From NCBI GenBank assembly GCA_035519475.1, contig DATIWI010000179.1:39440-103439 (forward strand): a stretch of 64,000 nt of DNA, in the 5' to 3' direction. The stretch comes from Fen-1467 sp035519475. GTDB taxonomy: Bacteria; Verrucomicrobiota; Verrucomicrobiia; Opitutales; Opitutaceae. Positions 8,178 through 15,818 of this stretch are shown piece after piece. A program made the position numbers and the translations under genes. Numbering within the stretch: the first letter of the stretch is position 1; each line of letters opens with the position of its first letter. Under the pieces are notes generated by a model that saw only the letters and a program-made list of their open reading frames with translations, was not told the DNA's origin and ran no database searches.

Positions 8178-9664
8178 GATGACATCCTCTCCACCTTCAG
8201 GCCGAAATCCGTGCGGCCGGTGACCACGACCGGCGTTCCCACCGCGGCGGTCCCCAGTTCGAGTTGCGCCTGATAGCGCCGCCCGTCGATCTCCACCTCT
8301 CCGCCGGGGCGCAGGGGTGTGACCACCGCGCCTTGGCGCCCGATGAGCCCGGCGGTGTCTCCCGCCAAGTCCGGTGCCTTGCCCGCCACCTGCGCCGCCG
8401 TGCTGACCGCCGCCTGCAGCACCATGCGGTCCCACAGCCAGCCCTTGGGCAGAAAGCGCGCGATCAGCACGCCCAGCACCAACGCCAGCGTGAGGCCGGC
8501 GCCCAGGTTGAGGAGCGGCCGCAGAAACACGTCCCCCGAGGTCGCGATGGTCAGGGGTTGGTCAGGCCAGATGTCGGCCATCGCCCAGACGAGCGAGCCG
8601 AGCATCAGCGCCACGCCGCTCACCGCCAGGACCGCCACGCCCGGGAAGAAGAAGACTTCAATGGCCAGGAGCAGCAGCCCCAGCGCGAACAGGATCATCG
8701 GTTCGTGACCCGAAAACCCGGCGATGTAGTGGCCGAGGAAAACGACGGCCAGCAGCACGATGCCCGCGATGCCGAAGAAGCCAAAGCCCGGCGTCTTGAA
8801 TTCGATGAAAAGGCAGAGCACACCGAGACCCATCAGCAGGGGGGCGATCGCGTTCAGGTATTGGGCCAGCCGCTCCGACCACGTCACGTTGAGCTGGATC
8901 ACGTCGTAGCCGCCCGCGCCGAATCTTTGCCGCAGCAGATCGTCGAGGTCTTTCGCGATGCCCGCCGCCAGCAGGGGGCGAGGCGGATCGCCGTACGCCT
9001 TGGCGGCCTCGTTGGCCGTGAGCGAGAGCAATTCGCCCTTGGGCTTGATCACCGCATCGCCGATCTTCAATTCGTAGTCCTTGTCGATCATCGCCGAAAT
9101 CACCTGGCCGCGGTAGCCTTGGTCCTCGGAGATCGCCCGCATCTTGGCCCGGAGAAAGCTGTTGATCTTCAGCCGCATAGTTTCGGGGATATCCTGGCCT
9201 TCGGCGGTCACCGCCGCGGCGGCTCCGATCACGCCCTTGGGCACAAACCAGATCTCCTTCGTCGCCGCCGCAATGAACGCGCCCGCAGACATCGCCTCAC
9301 TGTCGACATACGTGGCGGTCACGCCCGGAAACTTCTCCAAGGCCTCCATCATGTCGAAGGCGACATCGGCGCGCCCTCCCGGCGTCTGCATGTCCAGGAC
9401 GACCGCGCCGGCATTGCGCTCAATCGCTTCCTTCAGGCCGCGGCGCAGGATGTAGAGCGCCGGCTGAGCGATCTCGTCCCGCACGGGCACGACATAGACG
9501 GTGACCTTCCCTCCCGGCTCGGCCTTCGCCGGCGCCGCGGGCGTCGCCGGCGCGCTGCTTCCGGCCGGTGGCGGGGCCGGGGGGACCGACGGCGCCTCCG
9601 CGGCCGACGCCACCAGCGTGGCCAGCGCCCCCGCAAGCCAGACTTGAAGAAATCTCCCGGACAT
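8174..9664 (-). CDS. Long NfeD family protein with ClpP-class serine protease domain
   Basis: 496 aa from MSGRFLQVWLAGALATLVAS, a clear signal peptide followed by a Pro/Ala-rich linker. A ClpP/SppA-like domain follows. It has AVVLDMQTPGGRADVAFDMM and the nucleophile block SEAMSAGAFIAAATKEIW, in which the Ser of MSAGAF is the expected catalytic residue of the Ser/Lys dyad. About six membrane spans (residues 265-420) and a C-terminal OB-fold NfeD domain complete the protein. The family cleaves membrane or stomatin-type substrates. The gene heads the operon long nfeD, short nfeD, floA and is divergent from the aldose epimerase. Confidence 0.92.
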   Translation of the reverse strand: MSGRFLQVWLAGALATLVASAAEAPSVPPAPPPAGSSAPATPAAPAKAEPGGKVTVYVVPVRDEIAQPALYILRRGLKEAIERNAGAVVLDMQTPGGRADVAFDMMEALEKFPGVTATYVDSEAMSAGAFIAAATKEIWFVPKGVIGAAAAVTAEGQDIPETMRLKINSFLRAKMRAISEDQGYRGQVISAMIDKDYELKIGDAVIKPKGELLSLTANEAAKAYGDPPRPLLAAGIAKDLDDLLRQRFGAGGYDVIQLNVTWSERLAQYLNAIAPLLMGLGVLCLFIEFKTPGFGFFGIAGIVLLAVVFLGHYIAGFSGHEPMILFALGLLLLAIEVFFFPGVAVLAVSGVALMLGSLVWAMADIWPDQPLTIATSGDVFLRPLLNLGAGLTLALVLGVLIARFLPKGWLWDRMVLQAAVSTAAQVAGKAPDLAGDTAGLIGRQGAVVTPLRPGGEVEIDGRRYQAQLELGTAAVGTPVVVTGRTDFGLKVERMSS

Positions 9665-9899
9665 GGTGTACCCGCACTCTGGCGGGCCGCGCGTCCCGAC
9701 GCAAGCGCCCCGATGCGGCCGGGCGTTACAGACCGGATCCGTGTTTCCCATCGCGATCGACCCATGGCCGGCCGCGCCATCATCCCCCAACCTCCCAGGG
9801 GCTCCCGCGGGATTCCTGAGTCGGCCCTTCCCCACGGACGATTCGCTTGCGAAAATACCTTTGTCGGCCGACGAGTCCTGCCCTACAACTTCCCCGCGC

Positions 9900-10823
9900 A
9901 TGGAAAAGATCCCGTATTTTGACCACACCCTGACCCGCTGGCAGGTGGGCTCATCCACCTTCCTCGCGCTCCCGGAAAAGGGCGCGCGCCTGATGAACTG
10001 GCATCTCACACTCGCCGACGGCACCGTGCGCGATGTCATCTACTGGCCCGAGGTGCAGTCGCTCGACGACTTCGCGCGGGTCCGCGGCGGCAATCCCATC
10101 TTGTTTCCGTTCTGTGGCCGCACGTTTGACCACGGGGATATCCATTTCTGGCGCGACGAGAATGGCGTGCGCCGGCCGATGCCGCTGCATGGATTGGCCC
10201 GCCAGGGCGAATTTCAAGTGACCCGGCTCGACGAGCGCGGATTCACCGCGCTCTTCCGCCCCGGCGACGAGGCCCGCGCTGCCTACCCCTATGATTACGA
10301 ATTCACCGTCAGCTACCGGTTCGAGCCGCTGGCGATGTTCGTGGAACTGAGCCTGCGCAACCTCGACAGCAAGCCGATCCCCTGGAGCGGCGGCCACCAC
10401 TTCTATTTCACCCTGCCGTGGCACGACGGCCGTACCCGCGCTGATTATTTCATCCGCATCCCGGCGACCGCCACGCTTCGACAGGATTTTGAACGGGGCC
10501 CGCTGCATATCGGTCCCCGTCTCGGCCGCGAGGAATTGCTCGCGAACAAGGACCTGATCGATGTCCTCCACACCGGCCTGAAGAACAATACGGTGGTCTT
10601 CGGGGAGCGCGGAGGCGAAGACCAGATCGTCATACGCATCGGCCCCGATCGCGTGCCGCCCAAGCCAACGGTGGTCGTGACTTGGACGCACGCCGACGAC
10701 TCGCCCTTCTACTGCGTGGAGCCGTGGATGGGACCCGCCAACGCGCCGGAACACAAGACCGGCCTGTACCAGGTGGCGCCGAGCCAGACCCAAACGTTTC
10801 TTGTCCAGATTAGCCTGAAATAG
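9900..10823 (+). CDS. Aldose 1-epimerase family protein
   Basis: 307 aa from MEKIPYFDHTLTRWQVGSST. An upstream start would overlap the divergent NfeD leader. The beta-sandwich signature of galactose-mutarotase-like proteins is visible: NPILFPFCGRTFDHGDIHFW, the HGLAR turn with the conserved His, and WSGGHHFYFTLPWHDG. The closing block VTWTHADDSPFYCVEPWMGP is typical of D-hexose-6-phosphate and aldose epimerases. It probably interconverts sugar anomers in the cytoplasm, but the exact substrate cannot be read from the sequence. Confidence 0.85.
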   Translation: MEKIPYFDHTLTRWQVGSSTFLALPEKGARLMNWHLTLADGTVRDVIYWPEVQSLDDFARVRGGNPILFPFCGRTFDHGDIHFWRDENGVRRPMPLHGLARQGEFQVTRLDERGFTALFRPGDEARAAYPYDYEFTVSYRFEPLAMFVELSLRNLDSKPIPWSGGHHFYFTLPWHDGRTRADYFIRIPATATLRQDFERGPLHIGPRLGREELLANKDLIDVLHTGLKNNTVVFGERGGEDQIVIRIGPDRVPPKPTVVVTWTHADDSPFYCVEPWMGPANAPEHKTGLYQVAPSQTQTFLVQISLK

Positions 10824-10977
10824 CCCCAGGATCCTCGCGGCGGCCGTCCGCCACCCCAACCTGCGACCGTGGCATTCCTGCGGCTGCAGAGTTCCTCTCC
10901 CGCGACCCGGCCACCGCACCCTGAGCCCGAAATCCCTTGCCGCCAGACGCCCATCGCCTCCGCCGAGGTTGACCACC

Positions 10978-11295
10978 ATGTTCGCGCCCCATTCCAGTCT
11001 GGCATTCTTGGATGTCGGGGGCCCGGAACTCATGATGGTGATGCTGGTGATGCTGCTGCTTTTTCCCAGCAAGCGGATACCCGAATTGGCCCGGGGGATC
11101 GGGAAGACCCTCCGTGAATTCAAGAGAGCCGCGAGCGGGTTCGAGGATGAACTGAGACGGGCCATGGAAACCCCGCCGTCGCCTCCGCAGCCGCGCCAGT
11201 CGGCCCCCCCACCGGGGGTTTCCCCGTCGCCGAATCCCGCTCCCAGCCCGCCGGTCGAGCCTGCCCCGCCACCCGCGGAGCATCCGCTTTCCTAG
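10978..11295 (+). CDS. tatA: Twin-arginine translocase subunit TatA/E family
   Basis: 105 aa. A short N-terminus is followed by one membrane helix, a hinge and an amphipathic helix (GGPELMMVMLVMLLLFPSKR, IPELARGIGKTLREFKRA). The FPSKRIPELARG hinge and G.GK...FK pattern are diagnostic of TatA/E. The C-terminal third is almost entirely Pro/Ser (SPPQPRQSAPPPGVSPSPN), as in many TatA tails. I chose the ATG with GAGG 10 bp upstream over a TTG nine bases earlier. TatA forms the pore for folded proteins. tatC is not in the window. Confidence 0.88.
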   Translation: MFAPHSSLAFLDVGGPELMMVMLVMLLLFPSKRIPELARGIGKTLREFKRAASGFEDELRRAMETPPSPPQPRQSAPPPGVSPSPNPAPSPPVEPAPPPAEHPLS

Positions 11296-11347
11296 CAGGA
11301 GCCTTCTGTCCGCCCCGTGGATCGCCTCCAGCCGGGCGAGTTCCCCC

Positions 11348-11635
11348 ATGTCCGAAGACTCTCCACCTGTTCGCATTCCCATCACCGACGAGCTGGATCT
11401 GCACACCTTTCGGCCCGCCGAAATCACCAGCCTGCTCGAGGAGTATTTCAAGGCCTGCGGCGAACGGGGACTGCGCGAGGTGCGCCTCATTCACGGCAAA
11501 GGCACCGGGGCACTTCGCGCCACCGTTCATTCCTTGCTGCGGCGTTCCTCCCGGGTGGAGTCGTTCCGTCTGGGCAATGAGACCAGTGGCGGGTGGGGCG
11601 CCACGGTGGTCAGGCTGAAATCGCCGCCGGAATGA
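11348..11635 (+). CDS. Stand-alone Smr domain protein
   Basis: 95 aa, essentially one Smr domain: ELDLHTFRPAEITSLLEEYF at the start (the LDLHG-like motif) and LIHGKGTGALRATVHSLLRR in the centre (the HGKGTGxLR motif). Smr domains, first known from the C-terminus of MutS2, are nucleases that act on branched DNA or on RNA in stalled ribosomes. It follows tatA by 52 bp, and no MutS2 core is attached. Function is by family only. Confidence 0.9.
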   Translation: MSEDSPPVRIPITDELDLHTFRPAEITSLLEEYFKACGERGLREVRLIHGKGTGALRATVHSLLRRSSRVESFRLGNETSGGWGATVVRLKSPPE

Positions 11636-11723
11636 CACCTTCGGGCGCCGCCCATCCACCGCCGACGCCACCCGTCATTGCATGATTGTGCCCGCCGGGA
11701 AAAACTCCATTTTCGCTCCAACC

Positions 11724-12269
11724 ATGAATACCCCGCTCTTCTACGGACTCATTCTCGCGCTGGTCAATGTCGTCTACACGCTGGTCGCCTTCTTTCTGGG
11801 GTTCCAGACCGACAAACTCGCCCAAGGCCGCTGGTTTGGATTGCTGCTTCTTGTCGTGGCGATTGCCATCGTGTGGCTCGGGGTCAAGGCAGTGCGGGAG
11901 GAGGCTGCGGACAAGGCATTGAGCTACGGCAAGGGCGTGAAGAGCGGCTTCTTGATCAGCCTCTACTCGAGCCTCATCAGCACGGTCTACGGCTTCATCC
12001 ATTTCAAGTTCATCAACCCGAGTTTCGCAGACTACCAAGTCGAAGCCGCGCGCGAGAAGTGGGTGCAGGCTGGCCTGAGCGACGCCCAGATGGAAGGCGC
12101 GGAGAAGTTCGTGCGCTTCTTGATGTCGCCGGGTATGCTCTCGATCACCGGTTTGATTCTTTCGCTGATCATCGGACTCGTGATCGCGCTCATTCTGGCT
12201 GCCTTCCTGAAACGCGCGCCCGCGGCAGCCCTTCCCGGGGCGGATTCACCGCCCCCCGTCTCCTCCTGA
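11724..12269 (+). CDS. DUF4199 family integral membrane protein
   Basis: 181 aa from MNTPLFYGLILALVNVVYTL. There are four hydrophobic segments: about residues 5-25, 35-52, 75-97 and 140-165. The internal VREEAADKALSYGKGVKSGF followed by ISLYSSLISTVYGFIHFKFI is the signature of DUF4199 proteins, which have no established function. It lies 88 bp after the Smr gene. Its only marked neighbour downstream is a convergent small membrane-protein gene with a strong hairpin between them. Confidence 0.82.
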   Translation: MNTPLFYGLILALVNVVYTLVAFFLGFQTDKLAQGRWFGLLLLVVAIAIVWLGVKAVREEAADKALSYGKGVKSGFLISLYSSLISTVYGFIHFKFINPSFADYQVEAAREKWVQAGLSDAQMEGAEKFVRFLMSPGMLSITGLILSLIIGLVIALILAAFLKRAPAAALPGADSPPPVSS

Positions 12270-12324
12270 GGGATTTTCAGATCCGCCCGAATTCAGAACC
12301 CACACCGCAGATTGGTTCAACAAA

Positions 12325-12352
12325 GAGGCCGGAACCTTTCGGTTCCGGCCTC
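12325..12352 (-). terminator. Perfect inverted repeat between convergent genes
   Basis: GAGGCCGGAACC, a TTTC loop, then GGTTCCGGCCTC: a perfect 12-bp stem. In the minus direction it is followed by TTTGTTG, a weak U-rich tract, and it lies 29 bp past the stop of the small membrane-protein gene. In the plus direction it lies 55 bp past the DUF4199 stop with no T run. It probably ends the minus-strand transcript and may work in both directions. Confidence 0.7.
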
Positions 12353-12381
12353 CACGTTAGCTGATTCAACGTGCCGCTGCC

Positions 12382-12582
12382 TCAGCGACTGCCCTGCTTC
12401 CGCAGTCTGATGCGGTAGTCAAGGGCAGCCAGAGCCAGCAGGGCGATGACCGCGGCGTATCCGACAAAGGCGTCGATTCTTTCGAAATCGCGCACCTTCG
12501 CAGGGTCGAGGCCGAGGAAGACCGCCGCCGCAAGCACGACGCCCGCAGGCACGAGTCTCATCAGTCTACTGTCGTAGTTCAT
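12382..12582 (-). CDS. Small two-span membrane protein
   Basis: 66 aa, family not recognised. Two hydrophobic helices (LVPAGVVLAAAVFLGLDP at about 10-27 and FVGYAAVIALLALAALDYRI at about 39-58) are joined by a charged loop (AKVRDFERID), and the tail is basic. It is divergent from the OxyR-like regulator across 111 bp that contain an ATAG/CTAT-rich operator-like site. By the usual LysR arrangement it is the prime candidate target of that regulator. A terminator-like hairpin follows its stop, so it is probably transcribed alone. Confidence 0.65.
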   Translation of the reverse strand: MNYDSRLMRLVPAGVVLAAAVFLGLDPAKVRDFERIDAFVGYAAVIALLALAALDYRIRLRKQGSR

Positions 12583-12647
12583 GTTTTTGTTTTCTGTTCT
12601 GTGTGAATGGTCCCTTTCGGAACCGCGGACAGTATAGCCGATGCTTG

Positions 12648-12695
12648 CGATAAGAATAGCAAAGTGCTTCTATCGTTACCATAGTCATAGCCTAT
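12648..12695. promoter_or_regulatory. ATAG/CTAT-rich operator-like region between the small membrane gene and the LysR gene
   Basis: ATAG at 12656, CTAT at 12670, ATAG at 12681 and CTAT at 12692 are spaced 14, 11 and 11 bases apart. CTAT and the next ATAG are separated by exactly 7 bases, as in the OxyR consensus, whose ATAG-type elements recur about every helical turn. An imperfect inverted repeat CGATAAGAA / TTCTATCG (12648-12656 and 12668-12675) overlaps the left half. The last element overlaps the LysR start codon, which suggests autorepression. Confidence 0.45.
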
Positions 12696-13620
12696 GGAAC
12701 TAAACCAGCTTCGTTATCTTCTTGCTGCCGCGGATTCAGGGAATTTCACCCGGGCTTCGGAACGTTGCGGCGTTTCCCAACCGTCGCTCAGTCAACAGAT
12801 AATAAATCTGGAACGCGAGCTTGGCCACCGGCTCTTCCACCGCCTTGGACGCAAAGTCGTCCCAACGGAGGCGGGGCGAGTATTCCTTGAAAGGGCGCGC
12901 TATATTATCCGCGAGATCGAAGATGCATCCAAAGAGCTCAAAGACAGCCCAACCCTAGAGCGGCACATCAAGGTCGGCACGGTGCCGACGCTTGCGCCCT
13001 ATCTTTTTCCGCCCCTGCTTGAGCATTGCCGTCAGGTTCACCCCTACCTCCTCGTTCACACCCATGAGGATTTTCGTCCCGACTTGATGCGTGGAGTCGT
13101 GGACGGCGATCTCGACTTGGCCGTGGTACCACAGCCAGTCAAGGATCCTCGTGTTTCCATAGAACCTCTTTTTACGGAGCCACTTCTATTGGTCGTGAGC
13201 CCAAATCACCCGCTAGCTGCGAAACCTGAGATCACTGGCCGTGACTTGGCGGACCAAGATTTTGTGCTTTTGGGTCATTCGAGCAGCCTGGCCATGGAGA
13301 TTGAGCGGTTCTGCGGCGATCACGACTTCGCCCCGCGGCTTGGGCATCGTTGCTCTCAGGTCGCCACCGTGAAGGCGCTGGTGGCCCTCAACATGGGCAT
13401 CTCGATCCTGCCTCGGATCGCGCAGGGGCCGGGCGACGACAAGACGCTCGTTTACCGCGAACTTTCCGGCCGGGTGCCCATGCGCGATGTGGTGATTGTC
13501 CGTCACCTCCAGCGTTACCAGACCAGGGGGGCGGAGCTTTTTCTCAAGGTGCTGCGCGCGTTCACCAGTCAACCCGTCACCACTGGCGGTGCCAAGGAGA
13601 GTGCTACGCCCAAGTCGTGA
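12694..13620 (+). CDS. LysR family transcriptional regulator, OxyR-like
   Basis: 308 aa. The N-terminal winged HTH (FTRASERCGVSQPSLSQQII, then NLERELGHRLFHR) is followed by a linker helix and a LysR substrate domain (from about residue 92: HIKVGTVPTLAPYLFPPLL). The overall pattern, including VRHLQRYQTRGAELFLKVL near the end, resembles OxyR. At the peroxidatic site, however, the GHC of E. coli OxyR reads GHS (Ser196). Cysteines are found at 207 and 220. So it may sense something other than H2O2 or use a different Cys pair. The first half of the gene is visibly richer in A/T than its neighbours. No catalase or peroxiredoxin gene is nearby. Confidence 0.85.
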   Translation: MELNQLRYLLAAADSGNFTRASERCGVSQPSLSQQIINLERELGHRLFHRLGRKVVPTEAGRVFLERARYIIREIEDASKELKDSPTLERHIKVGTVPTLAPYLFPPLLEHCRQVHPYLLVHTHEDFRPDLMRGVVDGDLDLAVVPQPVKDPRVSIEPLFTEPLLLVVSPNHPLAAKPEITGRDLADQDFVLLGHSSSLAMEIERFCGDHDFAPRLGHRCSQVATVKALVALNMGISILPRIAQGPGDDKTLVYRELSGRVPMRDVVIVRHLQRYQTRGAELFLKVLRAFTSQPVTTGGAKESATPKS

Positions 13621-13765
13621 GACTCGCGCCAGCCGGCGCGCGTCTCGTGCACGCCCACGGCGGCCTCCTGCGCGACGCCCGGCGGAGCGGGTGGGTGCCG
13701 CTGGCTTCCGGCGTTCCGTTTCGGGTTTGCCCGGCTTTCCCCACGCCCCTAGTCTCCGCCCCCTT

Positions 13766-14083
13766 ATGATCGATCTCATCAAAAAGACTCTGCTGGCGGG
13801 TGTGGGAGCGACGATCGTCACCAAGGAAAAAGTCGAGGCTGCGCTGCAGGACTACATCCGGCAAGGCAAGGTGTCAGCCGCGGATGCGCGCATCATGGCC
13901 GACAAGATTGCGGAACAGGGCCGCAAGGAGTTCGAGATCATGAGCGCGGAGTTGGCCGCCAAGTTCAGGGAACTGGCGGAAAGGGCCGATTTCACCCACA
14001 AGGCGCGCCTCGAAGCGCTGGAAGCCCGCGTCAAGAAACTCGAGGCCACCCTGGCCGCGCGCGGGCCTGATCGCAGCACCTGA
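13766..14083 (+). CDS. Phasin-like coiled-coil protein
   Basis: 105 aa from MIDLIKKTLLAGVGATIVTK. A longer frame upstream is Arg-rich and overlaps the LysR gene. The N-terminal half (KKTLLAGVGA, KVEAALQDYIRQGKVS, ADKIAEQGRKEFE) matches the short phasin/PhaF-type family. The C-terminal part is a coiled coil with heptads (ARLEALEARVKKLEATLAA). It lies 22 bp ahead of the ubiB-type kinase, so both are probably in one operon. It could bind granules or lipids, or serve as an accessory factor to the kinase, as the coiled-coil protein UbiK does in ubiquinone synthesis. The last point is inference. Confidence 0.75.
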   Translation: MIDLIKKTLLAGVGATIVTKEKVEAALQDYIRQGKVSAADARIMADKIAEQGRKEFEIMSAELAAKFRELAERADFTHKARLEALEARVKKLEATLAARGPDRST

Positions 14084-14105
14084 CCGCCGCCGCCCGTTCT
14101 CCGCC

Positions 14106-15776
14106 ATGCCGGGCGTTTCCCTCAAGCCCTTTGACCTGCTGGCGAACGCCGTGCGGGCCAAGGAAATCGTGCTCGTGCTCGTCCGGCATGGTTTTGCCGA
14201 AATCATCGAGCAGATTGAGACGCCGGGCGCGTGGTGGCAGCGCTTCGTCCCCACTCCCAAAGAGCGCCGCAGCACGGTCGAGCGCATCCGCCTCGCCGCG
14301 GAGGAACTCGGGCCGACCTTCATCAAATTCTGCCAGCTCCTCAGCATGCGGCCCGATCTGGTGCCGCAGCCGCTGGTGCTGGAGCTGCAGAAATTGCAGG
14401 ATGCCGTTCAGGCGCTGCCCTTCTCCGCGATGCAGGAGGTGGTGTCGGAGGAACTCGAATGCGATTCGGCCGAGGTCTTCAGCGAATTCGACCAGACCGC
14501 GGTGGCGTCCGCTTCGCTGGCGCAGGTCTACTTCGCCCGGCTCAGGGCCGACGGACGGCCGGTGGCGGTCAAGGTGCAGCGGCCCGACCTGCAGAAAGTC
14601 GTCGAGGCGGATCTCGATCTCATCGCCTTCTTCGCCGCCCGCATCCACCACTACGTCCCCCGGTTGCGCCCCTTCGATCTGCCGGCCATCGTGGAGGAGA
14701 TCCGGGCGGGTTTGATCCAAGAACTGGATTTCCGGCATGAGGCGCGCAATCAGCAGTATTTCAACGCCCAGAACCCCAGCCCCGACAAGGTCTTTGCGCC
14801 CGAGGTCGTCGGCTCGTTTACCACCCGCCGCCTGCTGGTAATGGAGCGCGTGGAGGGTCGCCGTGTCGAGCAGGCACCGCTCGCGCCCGATCAAGCCAAA
14901 GCGCTCGCGAATGCCGGCGCCACCTCGCTGCTCCACCAGGTCGTGATTACCGGCTTCTTCCATGCCGATCCACATGCCGGCAATGTGCTCGTGACGGCCG
15001 ATGGCCGCCTCTGCCTGCTTGACTGGGGACTTGCCGGCCACCTCACGCGCCGGCTGCGCTATGCCTTGGCTGATCTCCTTCTGGCTGCCGCCGGGCACGA
15101 CGCCGAGCAGGTCGTCCAGGTCGGAATGAGCCTGGCCGGCGTTGGTGCCAAACCCGACTACCGGACCATGGAGAAGGAGGTCACGATTGCGCTGCGCGAG
15201 AACCTGAGCTTCGCCGGGGGGGACGAGAAGATCGGGCGGCTCATCCTCCGACTGATCGAGATCTTCGGCCGCAACGGCATCAGCGTCTCGCGCGACTATG
15301 CGCTCGTCGCCAAATCGGTGCTCTCCATCGAGGAACTCGGCCGCGCGCTTGATCCGGAATTCGATCTGCGCCGGGTCGCCCGGCCCGTGCTGCGCGAATT
15401 GCACCGCGAGCGCTGGAGCCCCCGGGCCCTCCTGGGCAAGACGCGCACTCTGCTCGCCTCCGCCTTCGGGCGGCTGGGGGATCTCCCCACGGAATTGGAC
15501 CGCCTGCTGCGCCGGCTGGAGCAGGACGATCTCACGGTCAATTTCCAGCATCGTGGTCTGGAGGGCTTGAACGAAGCGCTGCGCGCCGCGAGCAACCGGA
15601 TCGCGCTGGGCGTGATCATCGGAGCGCTCATCATTGGCTCGTCCCAGATCGTCACGACCGGGATCAGCCCCTACCTCTTCGGCTATCCTTTGCTCGGGAT
15701 CGTGGGCTATCTGCTTTCCGCCCTGCTCGGCCTCTGGGTGATCTGGGACATCTTCCGTCACGGCCGGCACAAATAG
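14106..15776 (+). CDS. ubiB: ABC1/UbiB family atypical kinase
   Basis: 556 aa. The atypical kinase fold shows the Lys-rich N-lobe extension (LGPTFIKFCQLLSMRPDLVP, the KxGQ motif with Cys for Gly), VAVKVQRPDLQKVVEADLDL, an ELDFRHEARN block and the catalytic segment FFHADPHAGNVLVTADGRLC then LLDWGLAG. Two closing membrane helices (about residues 495-550) anchor it. In the family, ADPHPGN and DFG are usual; here they read ADPHAGN and DWG. UbiB/Coq8 proteins support quinone biosynthesis by an ATPase rather than by protein phosphorylation. The nuo operon in this window shows that quinones are needed. Confidence 0.93.
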   Translation: MPGVSLKPFDLLANAVRAKEIVLVLVRHGFAEIIEQIETPGAWWQRFVPTPKERRSTVERIRLAAEELGPTFIKFCQLLSMRPDLVPQPLVLELQKLQDAVQALPFSAMQEVVSEELECDSAEVFSEFDQTAVASASLAQVYFARLRADGRPVAVKVQRPDLQKVVEADLDLIAFFAARIHHYVPRLRPFDLPAIVEEIRAGLIQELDFRHEARNQQYFNAQNPSPDKVFAPEVVGSFTTRRLLVMERVEGRRVEQAPLAPDQAKALANAGATSLLHQVVITGFFHADPHAGNVLVTADGRLCLLDWGLAGHLTRRLRYALADLLLAAAGHDAEQVVQVGMSLAGVGAKPDYRTMEKEVTIALRENLSFAGGDEKIGRLILRLIEIFGRNGISVSRDYALVAKSVLSIEELGRALDPEFDLRRVARPVLRELHRERWSPRALLGKTRTLLASAFGRLGDLPTELDRLLRRLEQDDLTVNFQHRGLEGLNEALRAASNRIALGVIIGALIIGSSQIVTTGISPYLFGYPLLGIVGYLLSALLGLWVIWDIFRHGRHK

Positions 15777-15818
15777 GCCGCGCGCCGGAGGGCGGCGGCT
15801 GCCGGACCCGGACGCGGC

